DNA from: Taiwanofungus camphoratus
Taxonomy: Eukaryota > Basidiomycota > Agaricomycetes > Polyporales > Taiwanofungaceae
Assembly: GCA_003999685.1 (NCBI GenBank)
Contig: CP021221.1
Location: 1,364,001 to 1,428,000 of the forward strand
DNA: 64,000 nt
Direction of reading: 5' to 3'
The first letter of the stretch is position 1. Every line of letters begins with the position of its first letter. Below are positions 22,921 to 36,104 of the stretch, one piece after another. The notes beneath the pieces were generated by a model that saw only the letters and a program-made list of their open reading frames with translations, was not told the origin of the DNA and made no database searches. Made by a program: the position numbers and the translations under genes.

Positions 22921-25900
22921 ATGAATGTCTCTCATTCTTACCCCTCTACCGTCTCGAGCGTATCTTTCTCTTTTCTGTCCACTGAAGACGTACGACGGAT
23001 CTCTGTTAAACAGATTGTCAATCCTGTTCTCCTTGATGACTTAAATCGTCCTAACATAGGGGGTCTCTATGATCCTGCACTTGGACCTAGTGACAAACAA
23101 GACATGTAGGTGCGGTTCATGCAAATCTGGCGGATGTCCCTTGACAACTTTGCACAGTTGTGCGACATGTCGACTTACTTACTTCACCTGTCCTGGTCAT
23201 TTTGGACACATAGAACTACCTGCACCTGTATATCACCCTCTCTTCATAAATAATATGTACCATCTCCTTCGAGGTACTTGTCTATTTTGTCACAGGTTCA
23301 AGGTCAGCAGAGAAGTGGTATGTTGTGTTTCGTTATCATCGTGGATACGAGCCTCAAAACATTGTATCCTTAGTTATGCATATACGTGGCCAAGTTACGT
23401 TTGTTGGAACACGGACTTCTTGTTGCTGCCAAAACTCTAGACGACCTCCGCATAAAGACGACAAAAAAGCATAAACGGACGGAAGAAGAAGACGACGACG
23501 ATACCCCCGCTGAAAGCTATCACGAATTTGAACAGAGGGTGAACACTTACGTTGCGATTCATCTTGCGGCTGCATCAAGTAGTAGACGCGACTCCTACAA
23601 GGACGGTCTAGTCTATCAAGCGCGCAAGGAAGTCATCGCTGACTTTCTCAAAACAAGCATGCTTCGGAAGTGTAAAAATCCAAGCTGTGGAGCGTAAGTA
23701 GATCTCGTTTGGAAGCCCTGATTAGCGGAGTTAGATGATAGTCTTCGTTGTTGAATCTCTTAGCTTTGCGTATACCTTCCGTAAGGAGGGTTATACCAAA
23801 ATCATCGAATACGACCTGTCCCCAAAACAGAAGCAGCAACATGGTTTTTTAGGATTAAAAAGACCAGATGTGCTCTCGGCTCAGCAGAAAGGAAAATCGT
23901 CCGCCATGAACAATGTCCAGAGTACTGTGAACGGCGGGGATGAATCTGACGAAGAATCAGAGCCAGAACCCGTTGGTGAAGATGTATTCTCAGGCAACGA
24001 TGAAGACGACGAAAATGAGCGGTCATCACAAAGCAAGAAGCTCCCAAAATCTGCCAGTGGCAAGGTCAAGACGGCGCGAGGTCGAAACGAACGCGTCATG
24101 GCACCTGAAGAATGCCGTGCTCATCTCCGACGCCTATTTGCGAACGAACCTGTTATGTGCTCCCTCCTTTTCGGTCGACACGGCCCCTTCGCGCCTCTCA
24201 CTCAGCATAAGCTATCGTTGGCTTTCGCTGACATGTTTTTCCTTGAAGTCGTTCCAGTCAGCCCTACGCGATTTCGACCACCTGCCAAGATGGGTGAGAT
24301 GCTATTTGAACACCCGCAGAATGGACTCTTGGCAAGGGTCCTCACCACTTCCTATCGGCTTAGGGACCTGACTGAGAACTTGCGGGCGGCTGCATTGAAG
24401 GAATCTGGGGTTGATAACGTTGCGAGGAGGAGGATGCTGCAATCTCTTCTGGATACCCTCATCCAGCTACAGGTCGATGTCAATAGTTTCATGGACAGTA
24501 GCAAGAACCCGACCCCAGTACGTCAGGGCAAGCTTCCGCCAGCAGGCGTCAAACAGGGACTGGAGAAGAAGGAAGGCCTCTTCCGCAAACACATGATGGT
24601 ACGCATAATTCAGTGGCATTTTTTACAAGGTGATAATAAGCAAGAAATTGATTTGCAGGGCAAGCGTGTCAATTATGCTGCTCGGTCGGTTATCTCGCCG
24701 GATGTCAACATTGAGCCTAGCGAGATCGGAATCCCGCCGGTTTTTGCTCGCAAACTGACATTTCCAGAGCCTGTCACGCCCGCCAATTTCCATGAACTAC
24801 GCCAATATGTCATAACTGGCCCACGAGGTTATCCTGGTGCAACTATGGTGGAATACGAGGGTGGTCACCTGCAGTTCCTCGTAAGCCACGACCCATAACT
24901 AAATCTGCCCGTATTTTGACGTGCGATCTCCATAGGACAAGCTTAGTGCAGAGCAGCGAACGGCGATTGCTAATCAGTTGCTAACGCCACAAGAAGGCAA
25001 TCATGGCTCTACTAATCGATCTGGCCTTCAAGCGCGTACTGCGACGGTCAACAAGAAAGTCTACCGCCACCTTCGTGATGGAGACATCCTTATTTTGAAT
25101 CGGCAACCAACTTTGCATAAGCCCAGTATGATGGCGCACAAAGCTCGGGTTCTACAAGGCGAAAAGACAATTCGGATGCATTATGCTAACTGGTCAGTCT
25201 CATCGTATTAAGTGACATTCGTAGCTCAAATTGTTCCTATCAGTAATTCATATAACGGTAAGATTCTGTCTGATATCGAATGTCCAAGCTCTCAAATTGC
25301 GTCTTGCTTTAGCTGATTTTGATGGTGATGGTGAGCCTATCTGCCATTTATTCATCATTTGATATTCACGCAGAGGCATAGAGATGAATATACACTTTCC
25401 GCGTGAGTTGTTTCGTCCTGAAATGAACGCGCTTCTTGCTCATGTCGATCACAGAGAATCAGATCGCCCGTGCAGAAGCCATGTATATTGCTAACACAGA
25501 TAATCAATACCTGGTACCCACTTCAGGAAAACCACTTCGAGGGTTGATCCAGGATCATGTTGTTGCTGGTGTTTGGATGACGGCGCAGGATGCATTCTTC
25601 ACACGGGAAGAGTACTTTCAACTACTCTACGGAGCTATCCGCCCAGAAGATGAGTCAGGCCATCACAGTGGTCGCTTGGTGACGCTGCCGCCCACGATAT
25701 GGAAACCGAAAGCGCTATGGACTGGCAAACAAATTGTATGTTGCCCATCTCGATAGCAACGTACCTGAAATATTCTAATGCTCATATACATGTTTTATAG
25801 ATATCTACTGTTCTCAAGAACATCACACCTGGTAATTTTGACGGTCTCAACCTTCAATCTCAGGCAAAGGTACCTGGTCATCTTTGGGGAAAAGACTCTC

Positions 25901-28900
25901 AAGAGGACAAGGTCGTCTTTATGGACGGGGAACTTCTGTCTGGGATTTTGGACAAGTCAGCATTCGGTGCTACAGATTTTGGACTTGTTCATTCCGTGTA
26001 TGAGCTGTACGGTCCGGACATAGCTGGACGACTCCTTGGTGTACTCAGTCGCCTCTTCACTAAATTTTTACAACATCGGGCTTTCACATGCCGAATGGAC
26101 GATTTGGCCTTGACCCCAGATGGCAATACCAAACGCACGCAGCTTCTGCAGCGGGGTGCACAGCTCGGCACCGAGGGAGCTATAGATAATTTCCCATCGC
26201 TCACTACGGTACCTAAGGAGGAACAACCAATGATCCTTCGATCATTGCTGGAAGACGTATTGCGAGACGACAGCAAGATGGCAGGTCTCGATATGACCGT
26301 TAAGGGTAAATTGGCCAAATTAACGAAATCGATCGCTGATGCGTGCATGCCCCATGGCCTTCTTCGCCAATTTCCTGGCAACCATATGCAAGCCATGACA
26401 TTGTCTGGTGCCAAAGGCAGTGCTGTAAATGCGCAGCAAATATCGTGTGCGTTGGGCCAGCAGGAACTCGAAGGTCGTCGTGTTCCTGTGATGGTCAGTG
26501 GGAAGACTTTACCTTCTTTCAAAGCTTTCGAAACCAAAGCTATCGCAGGTGGCTACGTCGCTAGTCGTTTCTTGACCGGCGTCAAGCCTCAAGAATTCTT
26601 CTTTCATTGCATGGCTGGACGAGAAGGACTTATCGATACCGCCGTCAAGACATCGCGATCAGGCTATCTCCAACGGTGCCTCATCAAGCATTTGGAAGGG
26701 ATTCGCATTCATTACGATAATACTGTTAGGGGTAGCGACGCATCCATTTACCAATTTCACTACGGTGGAGACGCGCTCGACGTGACGAAGCAGAAACATT
26801 TACTGCAATTCGAGTTCATGGCTCGGAACGAAGTCTCACTCGTCAATCGCTATAAACCGAAAGCACTGCATGGGGTCGTGTCCGAGGAAGCGACCGAGTA
26901 CATGAAGAAGATCCTCAAGTACAAAGACAAGCCATCCAAACGAGACAAGTACAAACCGACACTTTCGGTGTATAATCCTAGCAGATACCTCGGCAGTACT
27001 TCCGAGAAATTTGCAGAGAAGGTGGACGAATACGTCAAGAAGAACCCTCAAGACTTGTTGAAGAAGAAAGGTCTGGACGAAAATCTACCGATCAAGAGGC
27101 GTAAACCCCTATTTTCTGCGAAACAGTTTAGATTGCTTATGAATGTCAAGTATATGCGTAGTTTGGTAGAACCCGGAGAAGCCGTGGGCCTGCTGGCATC
27201 ACAAGGGTGTGTCATCTCCTCCCATTCACTTGACTTTCAATCAATCGAGCTTGACTAGTGTCGGTGAACCATCCACGCAAATGACATTAAACACCTTTCA
27301 TTTTGCTGGTAAGACACATATTACCATGCCAGTCATGACAATAGAGCCTGACAGCTTCTCAAAGGACATGGTGCCGCGAATGTTACGTTGGGCATTCCAC
27401 GATTGCGAGAAATAGTCATGACAGCTTCAACGAAGCCTAAGACTCCATCGATGACCATGACGGTTCGCACTGCAGTGAAACCTGTAGATGTTGATGTGTT
27501 CTGCAAGAAGGCCTCCCGCTTGGCCTTGTCTCATATTGTCGACAGAATTGTGGTCAAGGAACGTCTTACTGTCAACGGTGATGCGAGGAACAAAGAGTTC
27601 ACAATTGACCTGGTATTCTATCCCAGAGTGGATTACCAAGCGGAATATGATGTTGAACCTTCGGAAATACTAGTAGCTTTTGCTACGAAGTTCCCCTTAA
27701 TCTTTAGGAGAGAATTGCAACTGGAGCTCAAGAAGTTGGATGCAGACCTGAAAAGTCAGATAAAAGAATTAGGAAAAGGCAAGATGGTTCAAGAACTGCC
27801 TGGCGCTTCGTCCAGGGCGGATGGCGACGAGGAAGGCGATGGCGATGGCCAAGACAGTAGAGCGAGAAGGAAAGATGACGATGAAACGAGTGAAATAGGA
27901 GACGGAGATGCCACGGCAACAAAACGACAGCGCCAAACGAAAGAACAGGCCAGCTATGAGGACGAGAACGAGGATGAGGACGAGGAAGATGGTGCACATG
28001 AATTCGATGATGCCGATATCGAAGCAGCGTATGCGTCACCGCCGGGTGAAGAAAGCTGTGAGGAAGACGCAAATCCAACTCAGTCCAACCAAGACTTAAC
28101 TGTAGAGATTGCCCAAGTCGAGGAGCTATTCATGGAGAATCTGCCCATGGCTACTTCGTTTACTTTCCGCGATTCCGGGTGCACAATCGGACTTCAGGTA
28201 ACATCCATTCTTACTTAGCCATTAGCCGGACACAGTGCACTCTAACGCTGTCCCATAGTCCGGGTCTTCGATGCCCAAGCTATTACTTGTAGGTATAGTT
28301 GAGAAAACATGCATCAAGACTCTAGTACGCGAGATACCTGGTATCACTGACTGCTTCAAGAGCAAAGAAAGCGATCAGAATGGAGAAGATATCTATACTG
28401 TGAGTTCTTATCTTACCATCGCTTGATATCCTGACTAGAGGTTTGATTTTGTGTAGGTAACCACGAATGGGTCGAATATTCCTGGTCTTTGGCAGTTCGC
28501 TTGCAGTGGCGTCAATAGCATGATCGATGAGGACGGCATCTATTCAAATGACATCTACGCCATTCTTTGTGCATATGGAGTGGAGGCAGCACGAGCCACT
28601 ATTCTGCGAGAGATCGGTGGCGTATTCGCCGTGTATAAAATTGATGTCGACATCCGTCACCTTGAGCTCATTGCTGACTACATGGTGCGTGATGAGAGTC
28701 ACTTGAGTTTTCATTTCAACCTTTAATCCTCCCGATAGACCTTTGATGGTGGTTATAAGCCGTTCAATCGTAAAGGAATATCGACCAATCCGTCACCCCT
28801 TCTCAAAGCGTCCTACGAAACAACTGCGGCATTCCTGTCCGATGCCACCCTGCACGGTGATTTTGATGATCTCACGACACCATCCGGCAACATCGTGATG

Positions 28901-28999
28901 GGACGCCTGAATCTAACGGGAACAGGGGTCTTTGATATTGTGATGCCTGTTGACGACCACAGCACTCACGGCCACCCTCAGATTACGGCAACGACATGA
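22921..28999 (+). CDS. RPA190: DNA-directed RNA polymerase I largest subunit (A190)
   Basis: This is the catalytic beta'-like subunit that makes rRNA. The first exons are 22921-23105 and 23158 onward, joining [14 protein letters not shown] to [22 protein letters not shown], the N-terminal zinc site. An acidic linker follows (about 23940-24060), then [34 protein letters not shown] and [11 protein letters not shown]. The Mg-binding ADFDGD is carried by an 18 bp exon (25313-25330) flanked by exons of 14 bp (25244-25257) and 21 bp (25382-25402). Downstream come [24 protein letters not shown], the funnel and trigger region ([30 protein letters not shown]), [16 protein letters not shown], and a polymerase I-type acidic insert near 27.8-28.1 kb. 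The C-terminus is [26 protein letters not shown] (in part). The stop is TGA at 28997-28999. The gene appears intact. Confidence 0.93.
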
Positions 29000-31145
29000 A
29001 ATGATCAGAAAAGTGGTGTGGCATCTAGTAACAGGCGATAAGTGCAGCGATAACTTATTTACTCTTTGCGCATTTCTAGACACAGTTTTCTGTCCATTTT
29101 CCCTCACGTTCTGTGCCTCAATTATGAACACAATTGCTTCGGCTCGTTATGTTGTGCTACAGTTGTACAAAGATAATTCTCTGACGAGCCAGGCGTCGCC
29201 CGCGCGTACGCAGGAGGCCTTTAGAGGGTTGTAAACCCGATTGCAGGCATTAATTTGATGATCCGAGTGAGAGTTCTCCAATCGTCAATGACGGGCATCC
29301 TTAACGTCTACCTAATGCGGGAACAACAGCGATTCATGTTTCCTTGAAAGGATGCCTCGGACAATATGCTACAGAGACAACTCAACAAAGGGGGACTCGG
29401 ACTTCACCAAGAACCCAATACATAGTCTTACATATAGGCACATGTCTTGACGCGCCACAGATTGGAACACCATGTCGGACTCAGAGGGGAATATTCTGTT
29501 GATCGGACAGCGTGGGTATGGTGTATATCTCCTCTATGATATTACGCAATACTATTGATTTACTGGTGGACTGTGAGAGGAGAAACTCTAGCGTACGTAC
29601 CAAACAAGCTGTAGCAGAGTTCCACAGTTGGCTCAGAAGGGATTAGTTCGAAGGAGTTGTCACCTGGTAGGAATTCTGTCTCCTGGGGCTCCCGCCATGG
29701 AAGTCACTCACTCAAGCTGATATCATCCAGGGAGGCATTCAAAGAAACGCCCCAAAAAGTTTAGGCTAATTTTGATCTGTATCCAATCTTCCCGATTGCG
29801 CTTCGAATCGCGGGGACAGATCGCACGATGCCCCCTCGGTTACCACACACAGAATTTGCTAGTATCCTCGAGCGCAAAGTTTCATGACACCCAAAGGTGC
29901 AGGGATCTTCCCCTCTCCAAAACTATAAAAATGTGTCAGTCATGTCTTTCGAAAGTAAGACCGCTCACTCACCTCCGATTTGCGACATCCACTTGCTATC
30001 CCAATTCGCAACTATACTTCAGCATGTGCAGGAAAAGACAGTGAGTGTGTTGTAGACGGTGCACCACTCGATGCTCATCACACGTACAGTGTTCGGAACT
30101 ATTACACTAGGTTCGTCGAGCAGTTAAGAGGTATCGTCATATGTTTATCTCCGAATTCAGATGCGGACATGGTATTACTTTGGTATGTTCTCCGAGAGGG
30201 TTGGATTTGTCGTAAATTATTAACTTGACGGTGCGTGTGGCTTAGCCCGAAGAGGAGGTCAGTAAATGCAGGACATATGACATTGAGTTATGTCAACCAC
30301 CTTCTAGATTAAATGCAATTCCACCACCTGTAAGTTCAGTCCAAACCATCCGGCCGATTGTGGGCCACCTAAGTGCAAGAACACCTGCTGGCAATAGTAC
30401 GCTCTTGTCACATCCCACATATCTGAGAGCTCGCTCACCTTTTGTTCGCAGCCACCAATATCCTCAACAGTACAGTGAGTCTAATTATTGAGTCGAGATT
30501 GTCTTAAATTTGACAAAGCACAGCACCCCACATCGATGACTTCTGTCCTCAATGTGGAGGGACTCGATAAAAACTGATGGACCTTGTAGAATAGTATTAT
30601 CCGATCTTGACGGCGATAGTTACCAGATGTATAACGAACGAGAAATTGACAGTTGGCTTTAGAAAATATGAATAAGAATGAAGAGACTAGGATCATAAAG
30701 AGGACTTACCACAATAAAAAAAAATGGTGAACCGACTCCGACCGCTGACTAGTCCGGAAGGGTTTTGTTTCATTAGTTGGATAGGGTATTGTTTCCACTT
30801 CCCAAGTTCGCTCGCGCGTTCAACCCCTACGATATAGCAAGCGGAGAAATCACCTTTGCCGAATAAATATGGGGGAGTAAAAGTACCATCCCTTTTATAT
30901 GAAACCAATCCCCCAGGTCCTGTATGGCCAGTGTTAGTGCTCACAACGAGACAGAGCTTTGAAGCAACGACCGATCATAGCGGAGATGGAGAGGGATTGA
31001 CTTGTATAAGTGCGCGTATAATTCCTGATGATATTAAGCGCGAGTATAATACAATAAGATACAAACTTGCAGATGGTGTCCGCAAATATTATACATCTTT
31101 GAACCATGGGTCAAGTTACGTAGCGTTGACATGAAGAAGGACATA
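29000..31145. other. Unexplained 2.1 kb between RPA190 and SF3B6
   Basis: No gene is recognised. Open stretches exist on the plus strand at 29980-30228 and 30856-31134, the latter ending DIKREYNTIRYKLADGV and on to TGA near 31134. On the minus strand there is 30944-30693. Their frames overlap, neither strand gives a clean exon chain, and no family motif was seen. A short, lineage-specific gene on the plus strand remains possible. Confidence 0.35.
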
Positions 31146-31633
31146 CTAATCCTCATCCTTAATATCATGCTGTTTCTTTAGCTGTGCCAACTCTTCCTCT
31201 CTTCGAGCCAGGTCTGCTTTAGCCGCCGCTGCATCTTGCTTCGCAGGCATGTGGTACAAAACCACGATGTAGCGCTCTTGGAGATGGAAGCCGTTGAGAT
31301 GGTCGAGGGCGTTCTTCGCCTATTAAAATGAATCAATGTTTACATCAGCTACAAGTCAGTATAAACATGTAATAGACGTACATCCATCACGTCGTCGAAG
31401 ACGACGAATGCAGTCCCCTTGGTCTTTTGTTCATTTCCAATTCGGATTTGACGTATGCTACCGTAACGGCCAAACAAATCATACAAATCCTCGCCAGTGA
31501 TCTGATAGTTGAGATTTTTGACAAAGAGAATCCTATTAGCACCAGGGGGGAGTTTGGTCTAGACAAAAGAACATGAAAGTTCTACTCTAAGCGAGGGTGA
31601 AGAAGAACGAACCGTTGGGCGTGCAAGTGCCAT
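31146..31633 (-). CDS. SF3B6: Splicing factor 3B subunit 6 (p14, SF3b14)
   Basis: SF3B6/p14 is the RRM protein of the U2 snRNP SF3b complex that lies next to the branch-point adenosine. Three exons read leftward (31633-31613, 31558-31382, 31319-31146) give 123 residues, the usual size for this family. The RRM shows RNP2 ILFVKNLNY and RNP1-like KGTAFVVFDD. Before it is the TKLPPGANR tail that contacts SF3B1, and after it VVLYHMPAKQDA and a charged C-terminal helix (EEELAQLKKQHDIKDED). The first exon codes only MALARPT. The gene is complete and is the last one before the transposon nest on this side. Confidence 0.9.
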
Positions 31634-31839
31634 TAGTATTGAGCTCACCAAATGTGCTTTGTGGCTCTGACAAACGACCGGCAGCACGCGGACCTTGAAT
31701 TCCAAAAATGGGAGGTGTGGCAGATAGCCCAGACTAGACGGTGCCAGTTCTCTCGCAACTGTGAAAGCGGAATCTCCAATACAAACCCTTACTTTCAATA
31801 GGGAATAATTGATCCGAGATCCTCCAAAAGTTTAGCACA

Positions 31840-33535
31840 ACACCTCTCAGGCAGGCCCGATGTCCTATCAATCACTTCTTTTATTCCTTTCTAGCTTCAT
31901 TACTCTGATGAATCTCAGAGGACATGACAAAACACATCTCTGGCACTGTCATCTTTTTTGGGGCTTTCATTGATGCAATGCATCAGAATAGAAACAGAAA
32001 AACCTCCACTGATGGTTTTCTGTATTGAGTGTAATCTAAAAAATTTGTCTCTGTTTGAGTCATATGTGCACATCTCTCCTTCTTACATGGTTATTTCTCC
32101 AGATTTATAATCTTGTTGATGGAAATATGATGATAGGCATCAGACCCTTCTAGGCCCCATGTAGTGCTTGAGCCTGACCTTGATAGCTTCAGTTATGCCT
32201 TCAATGCCACTTGATGTAGCCACCACAGCCCACACTTTCATGTGAAACTCTCTGATGCCTTTAACAATCTGCTACAGCCACTTCAAGGATCTGGCCCAAT
32301 CTTTTGGCACACCACTCCCACTTTCTGCAGATGTCACACACTTCAAGCCATTGTCTTCACACATGATCAACATCTTGCCACTTCAAAATCCTTCAATCAC
32401 CTACAACTCACTGTTATAAGACAGTAATGGTACAGATGTACATTTTCATTTCTCTTCACTCTACTGGACTAGTGGGTCATGTACATTATGATTACCATCA
32501 TCATTTCCAATGGGCTGACTGTCACCTGCTCAGTTATGGACTATTATTCAAAAGAGGCCGCTTGAGCCTCTGATTCATGAACACTTAGTAGGCATAGGTA
32601 CTGATACCTGTTGATATGATGATAGGTCTGGTACGACTCCATGCCCTGAATTTGCATATTTTCAGTCTCCCACCTCTTTCTCGGAATGTACTGCCAAGTT
32701 TCGGAAGTCCGAATGTCATAACAAGGACAGAGAGCTCTATTCAATCACTAGGGAGTGCCCTAACTCAGCAGGCAGGTGCGCTGTATGTGTCTACTCATGT
32801 CTTGGCAATTCGGCCTTCCTATCTGGAAAGAACAATGGGATTTCCAATGATAGAAGGTCTGCTTGACACTTCAGAAGCCCTATTGAAGAGAAGTGGTCCC
32901 TCACGCTCTAGAATGCACGCCTGCCACCTCCCCTAGCATCCTTCTGACCTCTGACAACTCTGGGCCTTTGGTTGAGATCAACCGAGAAAAGTCACTTCAG
33001 TTTTCGATCTTCGGTCCTCGGTTCTAGTCCTCAGTCTCTCGGTCCGGAATCCCGGCCTCTTGTTCATGACGTTCATATGATCTCTTGGTATGGCCTAGAC
33101 CCCCTACGCATTGGCTTGACGGTTCAGCACTTTTAGATCCCTGTTCCCCCCAAGGCCTGGTTAGATAGCCCACCTTCCATATGATGATCTCTAGATAAGC
33201 ATCTCTCACCTTGTGCCATTCTCCCGTAACCTTTCTACCGCATTCAGTGTCCCTGTTTCATGTCCTACTTCAGTTTAGTTCCCCATATGATATGCGGATT
33301 GGATCCTAGATTTTACAATTTTCGGTTTGTTTTCGATTTCTTCAGTTTTATTTTGCGTAAAATACTTTGACACCACGGACCCCTTATGTAGTCTCCTGTA
33401 CCTACCAGACGACAGAGAAGATATGCGCCCCCATCTTGTCTCGCAGAATCTACAGACTTGTCCCCCAGAGTTCAGATTTGGGTTTTCTCTGCTCTAAGGC
33501 TTTCTCTACAGTCTGACAGAGTTCCTCACCATCGT
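31840..33535. repeat. Decayed retroelement sequence, left inverted arm
   Basis: This stretch is repeated in reverse complement on the far side of the nest (about 49.9-51.5 kb). Matching segments include 32960-33100 with 50968-51120, 33100-33240 with 50290-50419, and 33240-33520 with 50010-50290. A coding remnant is visible on the minus strand near 32300-32130 (FHMKVWAVVATSSGIEGITE), and its decayed counterpart lies at about 51430-51530. The protein family was not recognised. No intact gene is present. Confidence 0.6.
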
Positions 33536-34491
33536 TGATGAATCCCGTAGCCTCCTGGGCCCCGAATCGTGATTTTAGGAGCTTTCTAATCCCCCAACCG
33601 ACCACTCTAAGACTCTTCTACAGCCTACGACAGGAGGGATAGGTTCCTATAATATTCCTAACGCCTCCTTTCCTTTCTAAACCCTCCTAACACCCTACGA
33701 AGTCTTGCGAAGTCACACGAGGTGCTATGAGGTTTCGAATGCTAGATGCGAAGTCCCTAACTCCTGCTAAGTCCACTATCGGACACTGCCGGCCCTCCCA
33801 TACTGTTCCATTGGATCTAGGTCCTATCTACTACGTCACTCATCCCGGGCTTAGCTAAGAAGTCTTAGCTAAGTCTCTCCTAGCTCTTGTGATTGCAGTT
33901 ACCTCCGATAGGCTCCGAAACGGTCTGAAGTTCCAGAAGCTGAACTTAGGAAGCCTTGCGCACCCCATGGGTCTCGATCCTATGCCATAAGGTCATCCTA
34001 GGGTGTATCCATATGGCCCTCCACCCAGTTAGGACACCTCCTACTCCGATTAGGCCAAGTCCCGCTGCTAAGAACTTCGTGCGCTCTTAGCCCACTAACA
34101 TAGGTGATCACGGCGCATGGCTGCTCTCGGATAGTCATCCCGCCCTCGTGAATGAACTTGGTCACCTTTCTACCGTACGTAGTTCCCCTGTTTCAGTTCC
34201 TATTTAGTTCCTATCCTCCTCGTGTTCACTTCGGAGCCCATGCGCTTTAGTACACATTTCGGACTCGTAAGGATCACTTCGCGCAAGAATAGTTCACCTC
34301 ACGCTCCCCTATTTAGTCAGAGGTAGTTTACTATTTACGAGAGAGACCCCTCAGTGCACGCTTCTCTCTTTGGAATACAAGTTCCCCTGTAGCTCCGATC
34401 TCAGGAAAAGCGTCACAAGTACAACCTTAGGAATGGTCCTAAGGCCCCTAAGTCTCCCTCCCAGCTCCGTTTCAGTACCTTTGAACTACGT
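33536..34491 (+). repeat. Truncated older copy of the 1.6 kb LTR (left part)
   Basis: It begins TGATGAATCCCGTAGCC and follows the first ~956 bp of the 5' LTR that starts at 34492, with scattered differences. It stops at 'cctttgaactacgt', exactly where a new full LTR starts. The four bases before it, TCGT at 33532-33535, recur directly after the far LTR at 48339-48342. So its left end is a true insertion boundary. Confidence 0.8.
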
Positions 34492-36100
34492 TGATGAGTC
34501 CCGTAGCCTCCTGGCCCCCGAATCGCGATTTTAGGAGCTTTCTAATCCCCCAACCGACCACTCTAAGACTCTCCTACAGTCTACGACAGGAGGGATAGGT
34601 TCCTATAATATTCCTAACGCCCCCTCTCCTTCCTAAACCCTCCTAACACCCTACAAAGTCTTGCGAAGTCACACGAGGTGCTACGAGATTTCGAATGCTA
34701 GACGCGAAGTCCCTAACTCCTGCTAAGTCCACTATCGGACACTGCCGGCCCTCCCATACTGTTCCATTGGATCTAGGTCCTATCTACTACGTCACTCATC
34801 CCGGGCTTAGCTAAGAAGTCTTAGCTAAGTCTCTCCTAGCTCTTGTGATTGCAGCTACCTCCGATAGGCTCCGAAACGGTCCGAAGTTCCGGAAGTTGGA
34901 CTTAGGAAGCCTTGTGCACCCCCATGGGTCTCGATCCTATGCCATAAGGTCATCCTAGGACGTACCCATATGACCCTCCACCCATTTAGGACACCTCCTG
35001 CCCCGATTAGGCCAAGTCCCGCTGCTAAGGACTTCGTGCGCTCTTAGCCCACTAAGATAGGTGATCACGGCGCATGGCTGCTCTCGGATAGTCATCCCGC
35101 CCTCGTGAATGAACTTGGTCACCTTTCTACCGTACGTAGTTCCCCTGTTTCAGTTCCTAATTAGTTCCTATCCTCCTCGTGTTCACTTCGGAGTCCATGC
35201 GCTTTAGTACACATTTCGGACTCGTAAGGATCGCTTCGCGCAAGATTAGTTCACCTCACGTTCCCCTATTTAGTCAGAGGTAGTTTACTATGTACAAGAG
35301 AGACCCCTCAGTGCACGCTTCTCTCTTTGGAAATACCAGTTCCCCTGTAGCTCCGATCTCAGGAAAGCGCCGCGAGTACAACCTTAGGAACGGTCCTAAG
35401 GTCCCTAAGTCTCCACCCCAGCTTCATTTCGTTACCTTTGAACTACGTCTACGCTCGCGATATATCTACGAACCACGTCTACGCTTCCCGAACTACGCAC
35501 TACGATCTACGAAAGTCACCGTGACTTCGCACCCTTCGGCACCTCTTATAGCACCTATCCGGTGGGCCTCCGCCTTAGTTATACCCTTAGGCTCACGTTG
35601 CGTTATCCCTACGTCCTACGAATAGCCCTACGACTCGCCCATAGCCTTAGTTACAGGCTATAGTACATCTCCCTATGCCCTCGAACTCTCCGACCTCTCC
35701 TACAGGTCTCCTACGCTAGCCAAACCTCGCCCACTTCGCTCTAACAAACTCCAAAACCTTACGCCCTTTAGCTAACTCTAACCAGAAGGACTTCGCAGCA
35801 TCTACGAAGTCAGCTCGTGCGATTTAGCTAAAAACTTCGAAGGACTTCGCAGAATCTCGAAGGACTTCGCGTACTTCGGAGGGCCTCGCAAGGCCTTAGG
35901 GATAGTATAGCACTTAGGAACAAGATCCTGTTGTGCAGGACCCTTGACCCCTTACTCCCCTACTTACAAAAACAAGACATACAGGTTTCCCGGTATCATA
36001 CAGGTTGTAGCTCCTACCCTCACACCCTCACAGTTATCACACTACCCCCAGCCACGTTGCGGAGCACTCCCTAGGTACCAGGGTCCCCTAGGTCGTATCA
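34492..36100 (+). repeat. 5' LTR, 1609 bp
   Basis: The LTR starts TGATGAGTCC and ends GGTCGTATCA (TG...CA ends). Internal features are a doubled palindrome CTTAGCTAAG near 34806-34830 and a run of imperfect copies of 'aaggacttcgcagaat' near 35788-35890. The promoter position inside it was not resolved. Other copies lie at 46732-48338 (direct), 37436-39201 (inverted) and 33536-34491 (partial). Confidence 0.9.
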
Positions 36101-36104
36101 TTTC

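Noticed and set aside
23069-23157. Apparent one-base frameshift in RPA190, with a zinc-like CGSCKSGGC read in another frame
   Set aside because: The stretch is an intron (gtaggt at 23106, cacag at 23157). Splicing joins KQD to [12 protein letters not shown] in frame, which is the conserved zinc site.
29790-29850. Possible tRNA T-arm (TTCGAAT) near 29.8 kb
   Set aside because: The flanking five bases do not pair and no acceptor or anticodon stem could be drawn.
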